DNA of 17,049 nt from Brachionus koreanus (GCA_016987375.1 PJRA01000343.1:1048418-1065466), one strand, 5' to 3'; positions 8,701-17,049 are shown, counted from the first letter of the stretch. The notes: generated from the letters alone by a model not told the origin. Translations and numbers: made by a program.

Positions 8701-9834
8701 AACGAAATTTACTAATTAATTTCAATAAAAAATCTAATTATAAAAATGGATAATATTATTTTACTTTGAAATTTTACTAAATTGAAAATAAATATTAAAA
8801 ATTTTAGTGAAATAATGATGATCGCTAAAAATTGCTTGCATATTTTTTATACTAAAAAGGTAATATTTCTTTAATTTTCTATTAAATAAGATCTAAGAAA
8901 TTTTAAAAAAGTTTTACAAATAAAAATTAATTTTTGCTAAAAAAGGTTTCATTTGTCTTTATGTAAATACACAATGGACTCTTAGTGATGTTAGAATAGC
9001 TGTTAAACAATTTAATTTATTTATATCAAGAATAAAAGCAAAAACAGGAGTTGGACAAATTACTTAGAAAAAAAACTACGAGTCTAAAATTCAAAAAAAA
9101 ACTTATCAAAAATAATAAAAAAGTCTTGTTTAGGCAGAATTGAATGAATGTTTAAGCACTTAAATAAAAAGCTTAGACAAAAAATATTCAAGTAAATGTG
9201 AATAAATTAGCTTGTATAGAGAAAATTTTGTGATTTTTAAACAATATAGAACTTAATTAAAGGCAAAATCTGGCTTTAGAAAAGAATGAATGTTGGCTGT
9301 TGAATCTTTAAAAATAGAGTCTTAAATAATTTTGGTTTAAGGAGTTGAATAGAATTTAGTAAATAATAGCTTAAGACTTATTCTAGTCTTTAAAAAAAAC
9401 ATTTTGAAAATTTCGATTAATTGATTCAAGCTATCGAAAATTTAACATTTTTTCAAAGTTACCTTCTAATGTTTAAATGAAGAGATCCACCAGTATGTTT
9501 AATTAATTCATTAGCTTGCTGATGCGTCATTAAGGCTGTGTCCTTGTGTTCAATTGCCAGTATTATGTCGCCCCTTTGTAGTTCACCTGCCGATGGGCTG
9601 CCCGTGAAAACCTTAAAAAAATTTCTAAGCATTTTTTTTTCTTATTTATTAATATTGAATAAAATAATTTAAAAATTTTTTGTTGTTGCTAAAATTAATT
9701 AGATCACAAAAGGCTTTTACCCTTTGTATGGTCAACGGCTTGTGAAAGTCCCGACCACCTTCCATTCGAAAGCCCCATGGCGTCGATAGGCTGTCTCGGT
9801 ACAAACTGACATAGAAATCGTATGCAGACGACAT
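5765..9834 (-). CDS. Zasp: PDZ + ZM-motif Z-disc protein (Zasp/ALP-Enigma family, LIM-less)
   Basis: Five exons join in frame: 9834-9721, 9611-9463, 6740-6587, 6528-5876 and 5810-5765 (1116 nt, 371 aa). Every junction is GT-AG and phase-compatible. Residues about 1-88 are a PDZ domain with the carboxylate-binding loop PWGF (19-22), the core GELQRGDIILAIEH, and a helix-B His at residue 68 (MTHQQANELI), which marks class I ligand preference. Residues about 333-357 (VNLQYNSPIGLYSKQNIDEE) are the ZASP/ZM motif. Between them is a Pro/Gln/Asn/Tyr-rich linker. Proteins of this family bind alpha-actinin at muscle Z-discs. No LIM exon is visible downstream; exon 5 ends ASSEF-stop, followed by a poly(A) signal. 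The design matches short members such as fly Zasp66. Start: the first ATG, right at the PDZ, as in the family. Introns are 109, 2722, 58 and 65 bp. Longer isoforms with additional exons inside intron 2 are not excluded. Confidence 0.9.
7315..7549. mobile_element. TTAA-flanked MITE, piggyBac-like
   Basis: The left end reads TTAA then CACTCAAAAACCGGA (7315-7333). The right end is its exact inverse, TCCGGTTTTTGAGTG then TTAA (7531-7549). The terminal repeats match perfectly over 15 bp plus the TTAA. They then continue with scattered differences: TTTTGAAC is shared and an AAC/TTCTTTT region follows, to about 45-50 bp. Inside the right arm lies the imperfect palindrome GGGGTTCAAAAGACCCC (7514-7530), decayed in the left arm. 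TTAA target-site duplication is the hallmark of the piggyBac superfamily. The 227-bp interior has no transposase, so it is non-autonomous. Confidence 0.75.
7770..8010. other. GC-richer island of unknown nature in intron 2
   Basis: Composition is visibly less AT-rich than the flanks. On + there are interrupted open pieces (for example MNIVMKDFSLNSQKEDLENT near 7871, and then IPRGKFVQGEGI). On - there is an open frame of 70 codons (7759-7971) with no domain. It is most likely a decayed repeat, with no recognised family. Confidence 0.3.
8399..8536. mobile_element. Foldback inverted-repeat element, copy B
   Basis: The left arm (8399-8444) and the inverted right arm (8491-8536) align without gaps at 38 of 46 bases by hand count. 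Shared blocks are TTTTTCAA, TGATCAAAA, TTTAAA and GCAATTAAATTTCA. The loop is 46 bp. The sequence also matches copy A (790-1004), for example TTTTGATCAAATTTC followed by ACATTTTAA and CAATTAAATTT. The family resemblance extends left to about 8380. No target duplication was identified. It lies inside intron 2 of the PDZ-ZM gene. Confidence 0.6.
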
Positions 9835-9877
9835 TTAAATTTAAAAAATGAGCTTATCCTTCAAAATTTAAAAGAAT
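9835..9877 (-). other. 5' UTR part of the first coding exon, with splice acceptor
   Basis: On the - strand, ATTTTTTCTACAG ends at 9878. This strong pyrimidine tract plus CAG lies 43 nt before the start ATG at 9834, with no ATG between. It implies at least one further non-coding exon upstream (higher coordinates). Confidence 0.5.
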
Positions 9878-10011
9878 CTGTAGAAAAAATAAATTTTCTT
9901 TAGCTTTGATATTTATTTATCTTAGAAAGCCGAGCTAATTTTATCTATTGGAATTTTTTTTCCAAAGTAAAATTCATAATTTTCTAAATATTTATTTAAT
10001 AGACTCAAAGT

Positions 10012-10260
10012 TTAAGAATTAAGGCTGTGATTTTGTGTTAAAGTGGTGATTCGGGAACGAATAGAAAACAGCCAAAATGAATATAAATTACTTTGGCTTG
10101 AATGAGAAATGATAGAGCACTCGACTCGAAACAGCTTGCTGCTAGCAATTAAATCAAATAAGTATTTCGCAATTTGGATAAATCTAGTATTCGATTTCAA
10201 GAGATGCAGAAAAGGTACGCTACGAAAAACTCAAGCCAGATTATGGTAAAAACAAAAAAA
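10012..10260 (-). promoter_or_regulatory. Putative upstream/5' UTR region of the PDZ-ZM gene
   Basis: A GC-richer patch just upstream of the coding start. On the - strand a donor-like CCAAA|GTAATTTAT occurs at 10092/10091, which could pair with the acceptor at 9878 to make a leader intron of about 214 bp. The 62-codon ORF here (10012-10200) has no domain. The promoter assignment is by position only; no specific factor site is claimed. Confidence 0.3.
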
Positions 10261-10423
10261 GAGCTAAAAGTTTCTTATTATGATAATTCAAGGAAAGGCT
10301 TGGATTTTCTGACAACATTTTGTTCAATTACGCAACTCATATAATCGATTATTAAATTTTAATTTACACATTAGTATCAAACTGATTGGGTAAAATCGAT
10401 CCATTAAATAGATAAAATTAACC

Positions 10424-10480
10424 TCATCTTGGCTCACAATACGTTCTGGATGTACCCAATCATGTATTCTAAGTGTTTGC
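10424..10480 (-). other. Coding-like mini-exon or alternative leader exon
   Basis: On the - strand, AAAATACAG|CAAACACTT opens 19 codons (QTLRIHDWVHPERIVSQDE) ending GATGAG|GTTAAT. A plausible acceptor and a plausible donor bound a segment clearly less AT-rich than its flanks. It could be an upstream leader exon of the PDZ-ZM gene: spliced to 9877, its reading frame reaches a stop before the ATG, which makes it 5' UTR. It could also be an exon of a different gene. No homology was recognised. Confidence 0.3.
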
Positions 10481-10499
10481 TGTATTTTAAGCTTAAATA

Positions 10500-11160
10500 A
10501 AAACAAAAAGAAATAAGATCAATAAAGTTAAGATTTGCGCTTAACAAAATCTCATTGTATTTTTAGAGGAAAATTTTTATTTTTAGATTCTAGATAGATT
10601 AATTTTTTTGTTGGGATTGTTAGGCAAGCTATTTTATTTATTTGTATGAAATCGGATAGCAAAGTCGAGTTAATTCGCAAAAAAAATTATTCCATACAAT
10701 TCTAGACTTAAATTGATTTGAAAAATGGTTTTTCGCTAAACTAATTTGATTGATTTTCTCGATGCAAAGATAAATTTTTCATCAATGTCAAAGAACAAAA
10801 ATCAGATGCTAAAAACAAACCAAAGGCTGACTGACTATCTCATTCAGATAGGCGTTGCTTTTCGAGTTTGTACGGCTCTTTGAATGCTTATTTAAAATAT
10901 CTGATAAAAACTAAAAATAAATTTATAATTTTTTTTTCTCATTTTTCAAATAAAAACAGTTTATTAATCCATTTTTTTTCATAAAGTTAAATTTTTTTTA
11001 GCAATAATGATGATCATTTTACAAGATAATTCGAAAAGCAGCTTGCCAGTTTTTCTCATTATAGAAAGATTTACCTCTTAATCTCATATCCACTATTTAT
11101 TTATCAATTTGTTTTTTAGATAATGAATTAAAAGAAAAAAATTTAATTTCTGATTTTTGT
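10500..11160. other. Intergenic/upstream stretch, no supported gene
   Basis: AT-rich apart from a less AT-rich patch at about 10815-10895 that has short open frames on both strands (for example NQRLTDYLIQIGVAFRVC on +). There is no domain and no confirmed splice pair. Confidence 0.4.
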
Positions 11161-11167
11161 CGATGTC

Positions 11168-11374
11168 AGAAAATTGGCAAAATGAAAATAATTTTACATT
11201 TTTACATTTTTACATTTTTAGATTTTTTGTGCAATTTTTCAGAAATAAAAAAAAAGTCACTCAAATTATTTGGTAAACAAAAATAAAATAAAAATATTTC
11301 TTTAATATTGCACAAAAAATCTAAAAATATGAAAATGTAAAAATGTAGAATTATTTTAATTTTGCCAGAAAATT
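11168..11374. mobile_element. Foldback MITE with 8-bp target-site duplication (hAT-like)
   Basis: Left arm 11176-11235 and right arm 11307-11366 are 60-bp inverted repeats that match without gaps at 56 of 60 positions by hand count. The outer end is GGCAAAAT and the inner end is TTTTGTGCAAT. The 191-bp element is flanked on both sides by the perfect direct repeat AGAAAATT (11168-11175 and 11367-11374). The preceding C would extend it to 9 bp. An 8-bp duplication is typical of hAT elements, and also of P and Merlin elements. The arm contains three tandem acattttt units. The 71-bp loop has no ORF. Confidence 0.75.
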
Positions 11375-11379
11375 TGATA

Positions 11380-12410
11380 TTTTTGCAAATCTTTAAATCA
11401 AAAAAACTTTTGATTTGAAAAATGAATTACATTTTGATATAAAATTCTAAATGTCCAAACTAAGCATCCAACTATTAAGTAAACAAAGTAAATGCTGATT
11501 TTACTGTGTGATGTGTTGTAAGGAAATTCCAAGTGAGCTTATTGAAATCTTGACTTGAAAAATTACACATTTTATCATTAAAAAATAATAAAAAGTAGAT
11601 TAAACCTTTAGTTTTTCGTAAATTATAGTTTATTGCAAAAAAACACATAGAAAAGAAAAAATGAATAATAATTAAGTTAAATTAAAAAAAAAATTAACAT
11701 TTCAATTCATTGGCTTTTTTATCATAGGAAAAAAACTAAAGAAACTATTTTTTTTTTAATTTTTATTAGCAATTATTTTTATATCACTATTATTCAACTT
11801 TAAAACCTATTAAAATCTTTATATGAACTTAATACAGTTGGCTGAAAGGAAGGACTAAGTTCCATTCCATACTGCCAGGTTTTATAACCCAAACTATATT
11901 TTTAATAAAATAATAATATAGTTTATGGGCTGCTATTATTTATGTATTTTTATGTAAATGTTAAAGAATTTAAAGATTTATCTAAATTTAATTGAGAGAC
12001 ATATTCTCACTACTATTTTAAAATGGCCATAAGAGAGAGTTGAATAGATTTTCAATTTTTTTTAAGGCTAATTATTTTATATTTCTACTACGTTTGAATA
12101 AAAAAATTCTCTATTAATTTAATTAAAAATAAAAAACAGTTGATCTATTTACAAACAAATTAGACAAAATTTAAGAAGTCTGGTTAATCTGGACTTCACT
12201 CGTTAGCGTAGCAATTATAATTTTTTTTATTATGTAGAATTTTAAATTTTAACATATTTTTAATTCTAAATCTTTAAAAAATATTTATGAAATTAAATTA
12301 AACAAAATTGGATTCTTTCTAATATGAAATGTCTAACTCTATGTATGTTCAATTATAAAGAAATTTTTAAAACATAAACATTAAATGAGATTTTTGAAAT
12401 TTCGATAATG
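11380..12410. other. AT-rich intergenic stretch, no supported gene
   Basis: No coding signal. It contains an imperfect hairpin at 11888-11929 (cccaaactatat against atatagtttatggg, with a 2-nt bulge). Its end probably includes the lost 5' part of the mariner copy. Confidence 0.5.
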
Positions 12411-12472
12411 TTACGTCATTATTGGAATAAAAACAACAGCAACATAAAAACCTATAAGCAACAGCAAAAACT

Positions 12473-13080
12473 CGTGAAATATGTTTAGTGGAAGGTGTAA
12501 ATGCATTTAAAGTAGCAAGGTTACAAGATTAGTTACTCGCCAATTATCTAATGACCACATCACAATTAACGATAACTAACTTACACTGCTGAATTCTTTT
12601 CGATTTCCAAAAACCCATTGAAATTTGTAGAATACAACTTAAAAAAATTCTCTAGATAAACTATTTTTCAGATGGATTATTATTAGTGTTGAGAATTAGA
12701 TCTATGTTCGAAATTATGATAACAGAAATCAATGGTTGAATCAATCTCCACCAGCTCAGTCAGTCGAGAAATTTCCAAGCGATAATACAGGCTCAGGTAA
12801 CAGGTTCCAGACTGTCTAGCTATTATGGAGAACTTGATTCTTAACTATTAGAACAAATATATGCTTCACTTCAAGTAAACTATTCTCCTTTTGTCAACCG
12901 AAGGCCAGGTTTGTTTCTTCAAGATAATGCTACACCTAATATAGCTAGAAGAACAAACGCAAAAATACTAGAAGTGGATGGAATCGAACTTCTTTTTTAA
13001 CATAACGTCCAGATCTTATTCTTTCTGATTATCATATTTATCGCTCTAGACTCATTTTCATAGATGGCTGCATATAGTTT
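12473..13080 (+). mobile_element. Decayed mariner (DD34D) transposase relic
   Basis: Mariner landmarks occur in order on +. REICLVEGVNAFKVA at about 12473 is helix-turn-helix-like. PIEICRIQLKK is at about 12614. RWIIISVEN-stop-IYV, then NQWL, begins at about 12672, where functional proteins have R(I/V)(I/V)TGDE.W. At 12914-12985 comes FLQDNATPNIARRT, with the second catalytic Asp at 12923-12925. RPDLILSDYHIYRS follows, with the third Asp at 13027-13029. These two Asp codons are 104 nt apart, one base short of the 105 expected for D34D, so a 1-nt deletion lies between them. Frameshifts, in-frame stops, a degraded first Asp motif (SVEN for TGDE) and shortened spacing show it is inactive. No terminal repeats were identified. 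Confidence 0.75.
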
Positions 13081-13089
13081 TCCCAGGGA

Positions 13090-14000
13090 CTTTTTATTGA
13101 TTAATCAAAAAATGCTAATAAAACGCAACATTTTCTGACTAAACCAAATTGATAAACCGTTGTGCTTGCATTTGATTATTTGATTTAATGTTTAATAAAT
13201 TTAATATTTTGACAAACGGCAAAAAATTCAAAGAAAACGATGTTTCTCTTATTATTTGAATTTCTCTTTATTATTATAGATATTTCTAATTTAAAAAAAA
13301 TTTTGATTAATTCATATGATCATTATATTATTAAGTAAAGTTATTTATTTCTAATCTTTCTTGTAATTTGAAGTATATTTTTAATCATTATTTAAAATTT
13401 TAGATCTTCAATGTTTATAATAATCATAAATGTAACATTATAACTGATAGAACTTATTTTTAAAATATATTAAAGGATTCTATTTACCGATGTTATTCCA
13501 TACTAATTGAGAAAGAAAGACATATTCTTGAAATTAGAAATTTTATCCAATATTCAGTATAAGTAATTTTCTGTACATAATTTAATTTAAAGGATTATGA
13601 TTCTTCAATACATTTTAAGTTTTATTTTATTGAAGATGAAATAGACTTAGATTTAGGATACAAATAGAAGCTAGATTAATTAACTTATTTTTCAAACTGA
13701 AAATTAATCATATTAATGATTTCAGTCCTAATTTACATAATTTGTTATAAAAAAGCTTTCATATATTGTATTTTATTGCGTCTTTATGGCATTTTAGCTT
13801 TGTAATTCTTCTTTATATTATTCTTTAAAATTTCAAATTATTTAGTTTTTTTTTAATTTAAATCACAGATTCTTAAAATTTGAATTGAGATAATATTAAT
13901 TAATAAGATAATTTTTCGGCGTATGTTAATTTATTAACTAAAAATATTAATTTTTCACCAGTTTAACTTAATTAATATTAAATTACCATTTTTTTTCATA
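13090..14000. other. AT-rich intergenic stretch, nothing recognised
   Basis: Stops in all frames and long A/T tracts. The terminal inverted repeat of the mariner copy should lie near its start but could not be identified. Confidence 0.5.
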
Positions 14001-14008
14001 AAATTACA

Positions 14009-14179
14009 TTAATCAGCATGTGCAAGTGCATTTTTCAAGCAATCATTTTTAATCAGCGGTTCATCTTCCCACTTTTTGATTGTAACTTGGTCTGTTGACC
14101 ATCGATTAAGAATAAATTTTGCTCTTTCAAGATAGTGAGAAAAGGGTACTCTTTCTCTGAATGTATGAATTTTTAGCAT
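14009..14179 (-). CDS. Small ORF or terminal exon, 56 codons, function unknown
   Basis: ATG at 14179 to TAA at 14009-14011. The peptide begins MLKIHTFRERVPFSHYLER, continues with RWSTDQVTIKKWEDEPLI and ends NALAHAD. Base composition and the balanced, charged amino-acid content stand out strongly from the AT-rich flanks, so it is probably real coding sequence. An acceptor-like ATTATAAG sits just before AAAATG, so it may be the last exon of a longer protein rather than a complete gene. No convincing upstream exon was found: a less AT-rich piece at about 14390-14435 does not join in frame. No domain was recognised. It lies divergent from the hydrolase gene that starts at 14833. Confidence 0.5.
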   Translation of the reverse strand: MLKIHTFRERVPFSHYLERAKFILNRWSTDQVTIKKWEDEPLIKNDCLKNALAHAD

Positions 14180-14832
14180 TTTCTTATAATCTAATAATAC
14201 TAAAATACTATTTTTATTTAATAGAATATTGTATAGTGAATAATCTTAATCATTTTTTTGTATATAACAAACTGAATTTTTTACTTAATTGTAAAATGGA
14301 TTTTTATTTTTAGAAAAATAAATGATTGCTGTAACTCTTTAAATAATTTAAGTCAATTTATCGTTAAATATATCTAAATTGACACTCTGCAATAATATCA
14401 CCCCATACGACTAGCAAAACTAGCAACTTCTTTAAAATAATTATTTTATATAAATATCTTTTTCATTTTAGTTATAAATTACAATATTATCGGAATCTAG
14501 CAGGCTCAGATAGAACAAAAAAGTAGGTCAAAAACATGGTTCTCCTTTTTTTTTTAAATTTTATTCCATTTTCCATAACCTTAATACAAAAAAAAATTCG
14601 AGTAAAAAACTACTTCAAAAAACCTTGATATTTAAAATAAAATCTTAAATTTCTATAAATTTTAAGTCAAAACTGTATTTTTCTCATAAGATTAAAAAAA
14701 TAAGCTTACTAAGCCTTATCGAAAATTTTTTTTTATCTAATTTTTTTACTTAAATATGCACAAGTCACAGCTATTAGGTTTAAAAAATTTGAAAAAATAT
14801 AAAATATTTCAAATTTTAATTTAAAAAGAAAA
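14180..14832. other. Intergenic region between a - strand ORF and the + strand hydrolase gene
   Basis: AT-rich. It should contain the hydrolase promoter and possibly upstream exons of the 14009-14179 ORF. A less AT-rich patch at about 14390-14435 has no confirmed role. Confidence 0.5.
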
Positions 14833-16646
14833 ATGTACAAAATTTTATCTTTAATTGCTATCTTATTCTTTTCTTTTTTTAACGATTTAAAATTTGCTCA
14901 AGCAGCTTATTGTAATGGAAAAGTAATTAAATTAAAATTACTACAAGTGATTCAATAACTCAGTTCTTGATTTCAGCCTAGTCCAAATGCACAACCAAAT
15001 TTAAACCCAATAATTAATGAGAAACCAACTTTTGTCAAAGAAATAAAAAATGCTAAACTTTATAGAATTGGAACTGGTGATGATTCAATAAATGTGGTAC
15101 ATCTATGGGGCACACCCTATGAAATGGGTTTCGCTCATGGAACTATTGTAAAACAAGAATTAACTGGTCTAATTGAAGCTTTCTGGAAGTATATGGAAAG
15201 TGAAATTGTAATTTAAAAGCCAAGTTTCTTATCCCATCAAATTACTTATTATATTAAATAAGATTTCTGGTATTAATGGAACGACCAAAGGATTTTTTAG
15301 GCCTGACTTTTTAAAGCGTGTTGCTGATTTGGGGTAATTTTCAATTTTTGTAGTCTTATGTTTTTTTAAATTGAAAAATATCTATGAAGACTTGATGTTG
15401 CTCTTGATATTGAAAATGCCATTACCGAACGATACACTGGAACATATTTTCATGATGAAATCAAAGGTATGTCAGATGCAACTGGAATTGAAGAAAAAGT
15501 ATATAAATTTCATCAAAATTGCACTTATTTAATTTTTTTAAAGAAATTTAGAAGAATTCATCTGATCGGAGAACTAACGTGAATTAGAATTTTGATATTA
15601 TTTATTTATTTTTTTTAATTTTTTTTTAGAAAAGGAAGTTGTTCAATGTTCGGAGCATGGGGATCTGCCTTGCCAAATTCAAAAGGATTACTTCAATTAA
15701 GAGCATTGGATTGGGTTGTTGATGGTTTAAATAAATAAAAATAATTTTAATTTAATAAAACCATATTAATTAAAGGTGGCTTGCAGAATTTTCCTGAAAT
15801 AACCGTTTATCATCCAAATAAAAATGATAAAAATGGACAGTAAATTAAAAAAAATAAACATAATTTCTTCTTATTAAATTATTGAATATTGTAAAGTGAT
15901 TTTGCTAATATTGGTTGGTCTGGTTGGATTGGATCAATTCAAGGCTACAGCTCAGCAAAATTGGCCATTTCAGAAATTGGTGTTTCTTATCCAGATGAGA
16001 GCTTTGGCAAAGAATCTCGTTTTGGAACACCATTTACAGTTGATTATTTTTAAAATTTAAATATAAAATTCCTGAATTAATTTGATATTTTAAGTATGCT
16101 TTAAGAGATATATTACAATTTGATGAGACTTTTAATGATGCTTTTAATCGGTTAACGAAAGGCAAAAGAACTTGTAATTTAATTTTGGGTGTTGGAGATG
16201 GAAAAATAAATAAATTTAATAGTGTACAATACTCCGCATCAGTTGCAAATTTCATGAATGATACAACTCTTAAACCAGAAGGTGATTGGCATCCAAAAAT
16301 TAAAAATGTAGTCTACCATGGTATGGACTGGCTGTGTCCAAGTTTTAACGAGGTAATGGCAACTCAAATTTCAAAACTTTATGGTAATTTGACTCCAGAA
16401 AATGCTATTAGAGATGTCACAAGCATTGTTCAAACAGGATCTTTACTTATAACATATTATGATTTTTACAATGATGTCATTTACACGGCTAATGCTCGAG
16501 GCGATAACGAACATGGGCCTAGAAATGCTTTTGACAGGTTTATAAATTATTTGAATGAAAACTTAATCTAATTATTTTTTAAATTTAGATCATTTGTAAA
16601 AGTGAATATGACAGAACTATTTGCTGAACCACCTCCAACAAATTAG
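14833..16646 (+). CDS. Secreted Ntn-hydrolase, Dcd1 / acid-ceramidase-like
   Basis: Ten exons join in frame: 14833-14922, 14977-15207, 15263-15333, 15390-15498, 15544-15578, 15630-15724, 15776-15839, 15897-16038, 16095-16537 and 16589-16646 (1338 nt, 445 aa). All introns are GT-AG and 45-57 bp. Residues 1 to about 24 are a signal peptide (LSLIAILFFSFF...AQA). VVHLWGTPYEMGFAHGTIVK is the N-terminal signature of the family. GELTKGSCSMFGAWGSALP carries the predicted nucleophile C183, exposed by autocleavage in Ntn enzymes. R203 and D206 in LRALDW match the Arg/Asp spacing of acid ceramidase. FANIGWSGWIGSI, ISEIGVSYPDESFGKESRFG and NARGDNEHGPRNAFDR are further conserved blocks. Sequons at NDT and NMT fit a secreted or lysosomal protein. 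The family cleaves amide bonds (ceramide or N-acyl type); the substrate here is unknown. Length is near that of Dictyostelium Dcd1 proteins, and the gene appears complete and intact. Confidence 0.92.
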
Positions 16647-16666
16647 ATAAATTGTTCCATCTACAA

Positions 16667-16672
16667 AATAAA
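16667..16672 (+). promoter_or_regulatory. Poly(A) signal AATAAA of the hydrolase gene
   Basis: AATAAA starts 21 nt after the TAG at 16644-16646, at a typical spacing for a compact 3' UTR. Confidence 0.55.
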
Positions 16673-16679
16673 ATTTTAT

Positions 16680-17049
16680 TAAGGACTTAGTTTAAATTTT
16701 TTTTTCAGTTCGAAAATTAAATAAATGAAAGATAGAATGAAATTTTTTTTTCAAATTTATTTTTATATATTGTATGTAGAATGACTAAAAATTATTTCAT
16801 GCAAGTCAAAACTACACCACTGTCTCAAATTTACTTTGTCGACCACTTGCTTTTATTTTAGGTATATTGAATTTTGTTTTTAACTAGGAAAGCCAATTTT
16901 TTAATAGAGCTCAAAAAATGATTAGTATAGCTTCTTCCTCTCAACGATCAGCTGCAAGATTGTTATTATTTTTGACAAAATAATAGCAATTTGAATTGAA
17001 AAATTTATATTTATTATGAAAAAAAATTGAAATTTATTGGAATAAAATT
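16680..17049. other. Right-edge stretch, no supported gene
   Basis: AT-rich with a less AT-rich patch at 16910-16985. On + this has a 21-codon ORF (MISIASSSQRSAARLLLFLT). On - an acceptor-like AATCTTGCAG is followed by LIVERKKLY-stop. The latter could be the end of a gene entering from the right, but there is too little sequence to support it. Confidence 0.35.

Larger units (their letters stand above)
6741..9462 (-). other. Large intron 2 of the PDZ-ZM gene
   Basis: This intron is 2722 bp, against 58-109 bp for the other introns of the gene. The donor AAG|GTAAC is at 9462 and the acceptor TTTTTTTTTCACAG is at 6741. Flanking phases fit directly (AG+A gives Arg), so no extra coding exon is required. 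It holds a TTAA-flanked MITE (7315-7549), foldback copy B (8399-8536), a GC-richer island at about 7770-8010, and otherwise AT-rich sequence. ORFs seen inside it on the - strand (7478-7762, 7759-7971) have no domain and are treated as chance. Confidence 0.8.

Noticed and set aside
8935..9067. Open + stretch including NTQWTLSDVRIAVKQF
   Set aside because: It has about 40 codons without a stop, but no family, no splice signals in frame and homopolymer flanks. It is too weak to call.
9649..9834. 61-aa ORF taken as a complete PDZ microprotein
   Set aside because: Only the first 38 codons are exon. AGG|GTAAAAG at 9720 is a donor, and the PDZ fold continues in 9611-9463.
9649..10200. MEF2-like A/T boxes as muscle enhancer sites
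   Set aside because: In sequence this AT-rich, such matches are expected by chance, and no exact consensus in a cluster was found.
16185..16571. 128-aa ORF taken as a separate + strand gene
   Set aside because: It is the inner part of exon 9 of the hydrolase. The frame is open back to 16095, and the tail after 16537 is intron read-through.
1..17049. CRISPR array, bacterial operons or viral genes
   Set aside because: There are no regularly spaced repeats, no ribosome-binding sites and no viral proteins; spliced genes show nuclear eukaryotic DNA.

Overview
The window looks like nuclear DNA from a small, very AT-rich animal. It has spliced genes with GT-AG introns mostly 45-65 bp long, AATAAA poly(A) signals, and a PDZ+ZM muscle Z-disc protein (Zasp family), which points to a metazoan with striated or obliquely striated muscle. 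Extreme AT content, compact introns and decayed mariner and LINE copies would suit a monogonont rotifer such as Brachionus. That assignment is inference: no species-specific marker is visible.

Layout. 1-350: probable terminal exon of a gene entering from the left (+). 790-1004: inverted-repeat (foldback) element, copy A. 1132-2055 (-): intronless type I membrane protein with one fibronectin-III-like ectodomain. 2947-3106 (+): short coding-like fragment with a frame break. About 4200-4920 (+): decayed non-LTR retrotransposon. 5765-9834 (-): five-exon gene for a 371-aa PDZ+ZM protein without LIM domains. Its 2.7-kb second intron holds a TTAA-flanked MITE (7315-7549) and foldback copy B (8399-8536). 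About 9835-10900: 5' UTR and upstream region, with a coding-like mini-exon at 10424-10480. 11168-11374: foldback MITE with a perfect 8-bp target-site duplication. About 12470-13080 (+): dead mariner transposase. 14009-14179 (-): 56-codon ORF of unknown function. 14833-16646 (+): ten-exon gene for a secreted 445-aa Ntn-hydrolase of the Dcd1 / acid-ceramidase-like group. The rest is AT-rich sequence with no recognisable gene.

The three clear genes have no evident shared pathway: a surface receptor-like protein, a sarcomere scaffold and a secreted or lysosomal hydrolase. No new multi-gene system stands out. The main observations are the two full gene reconstructions (every splice junction keeps frame) and three separate families of short inverted-repeat elements, two of them with recognisable target-site duplications.
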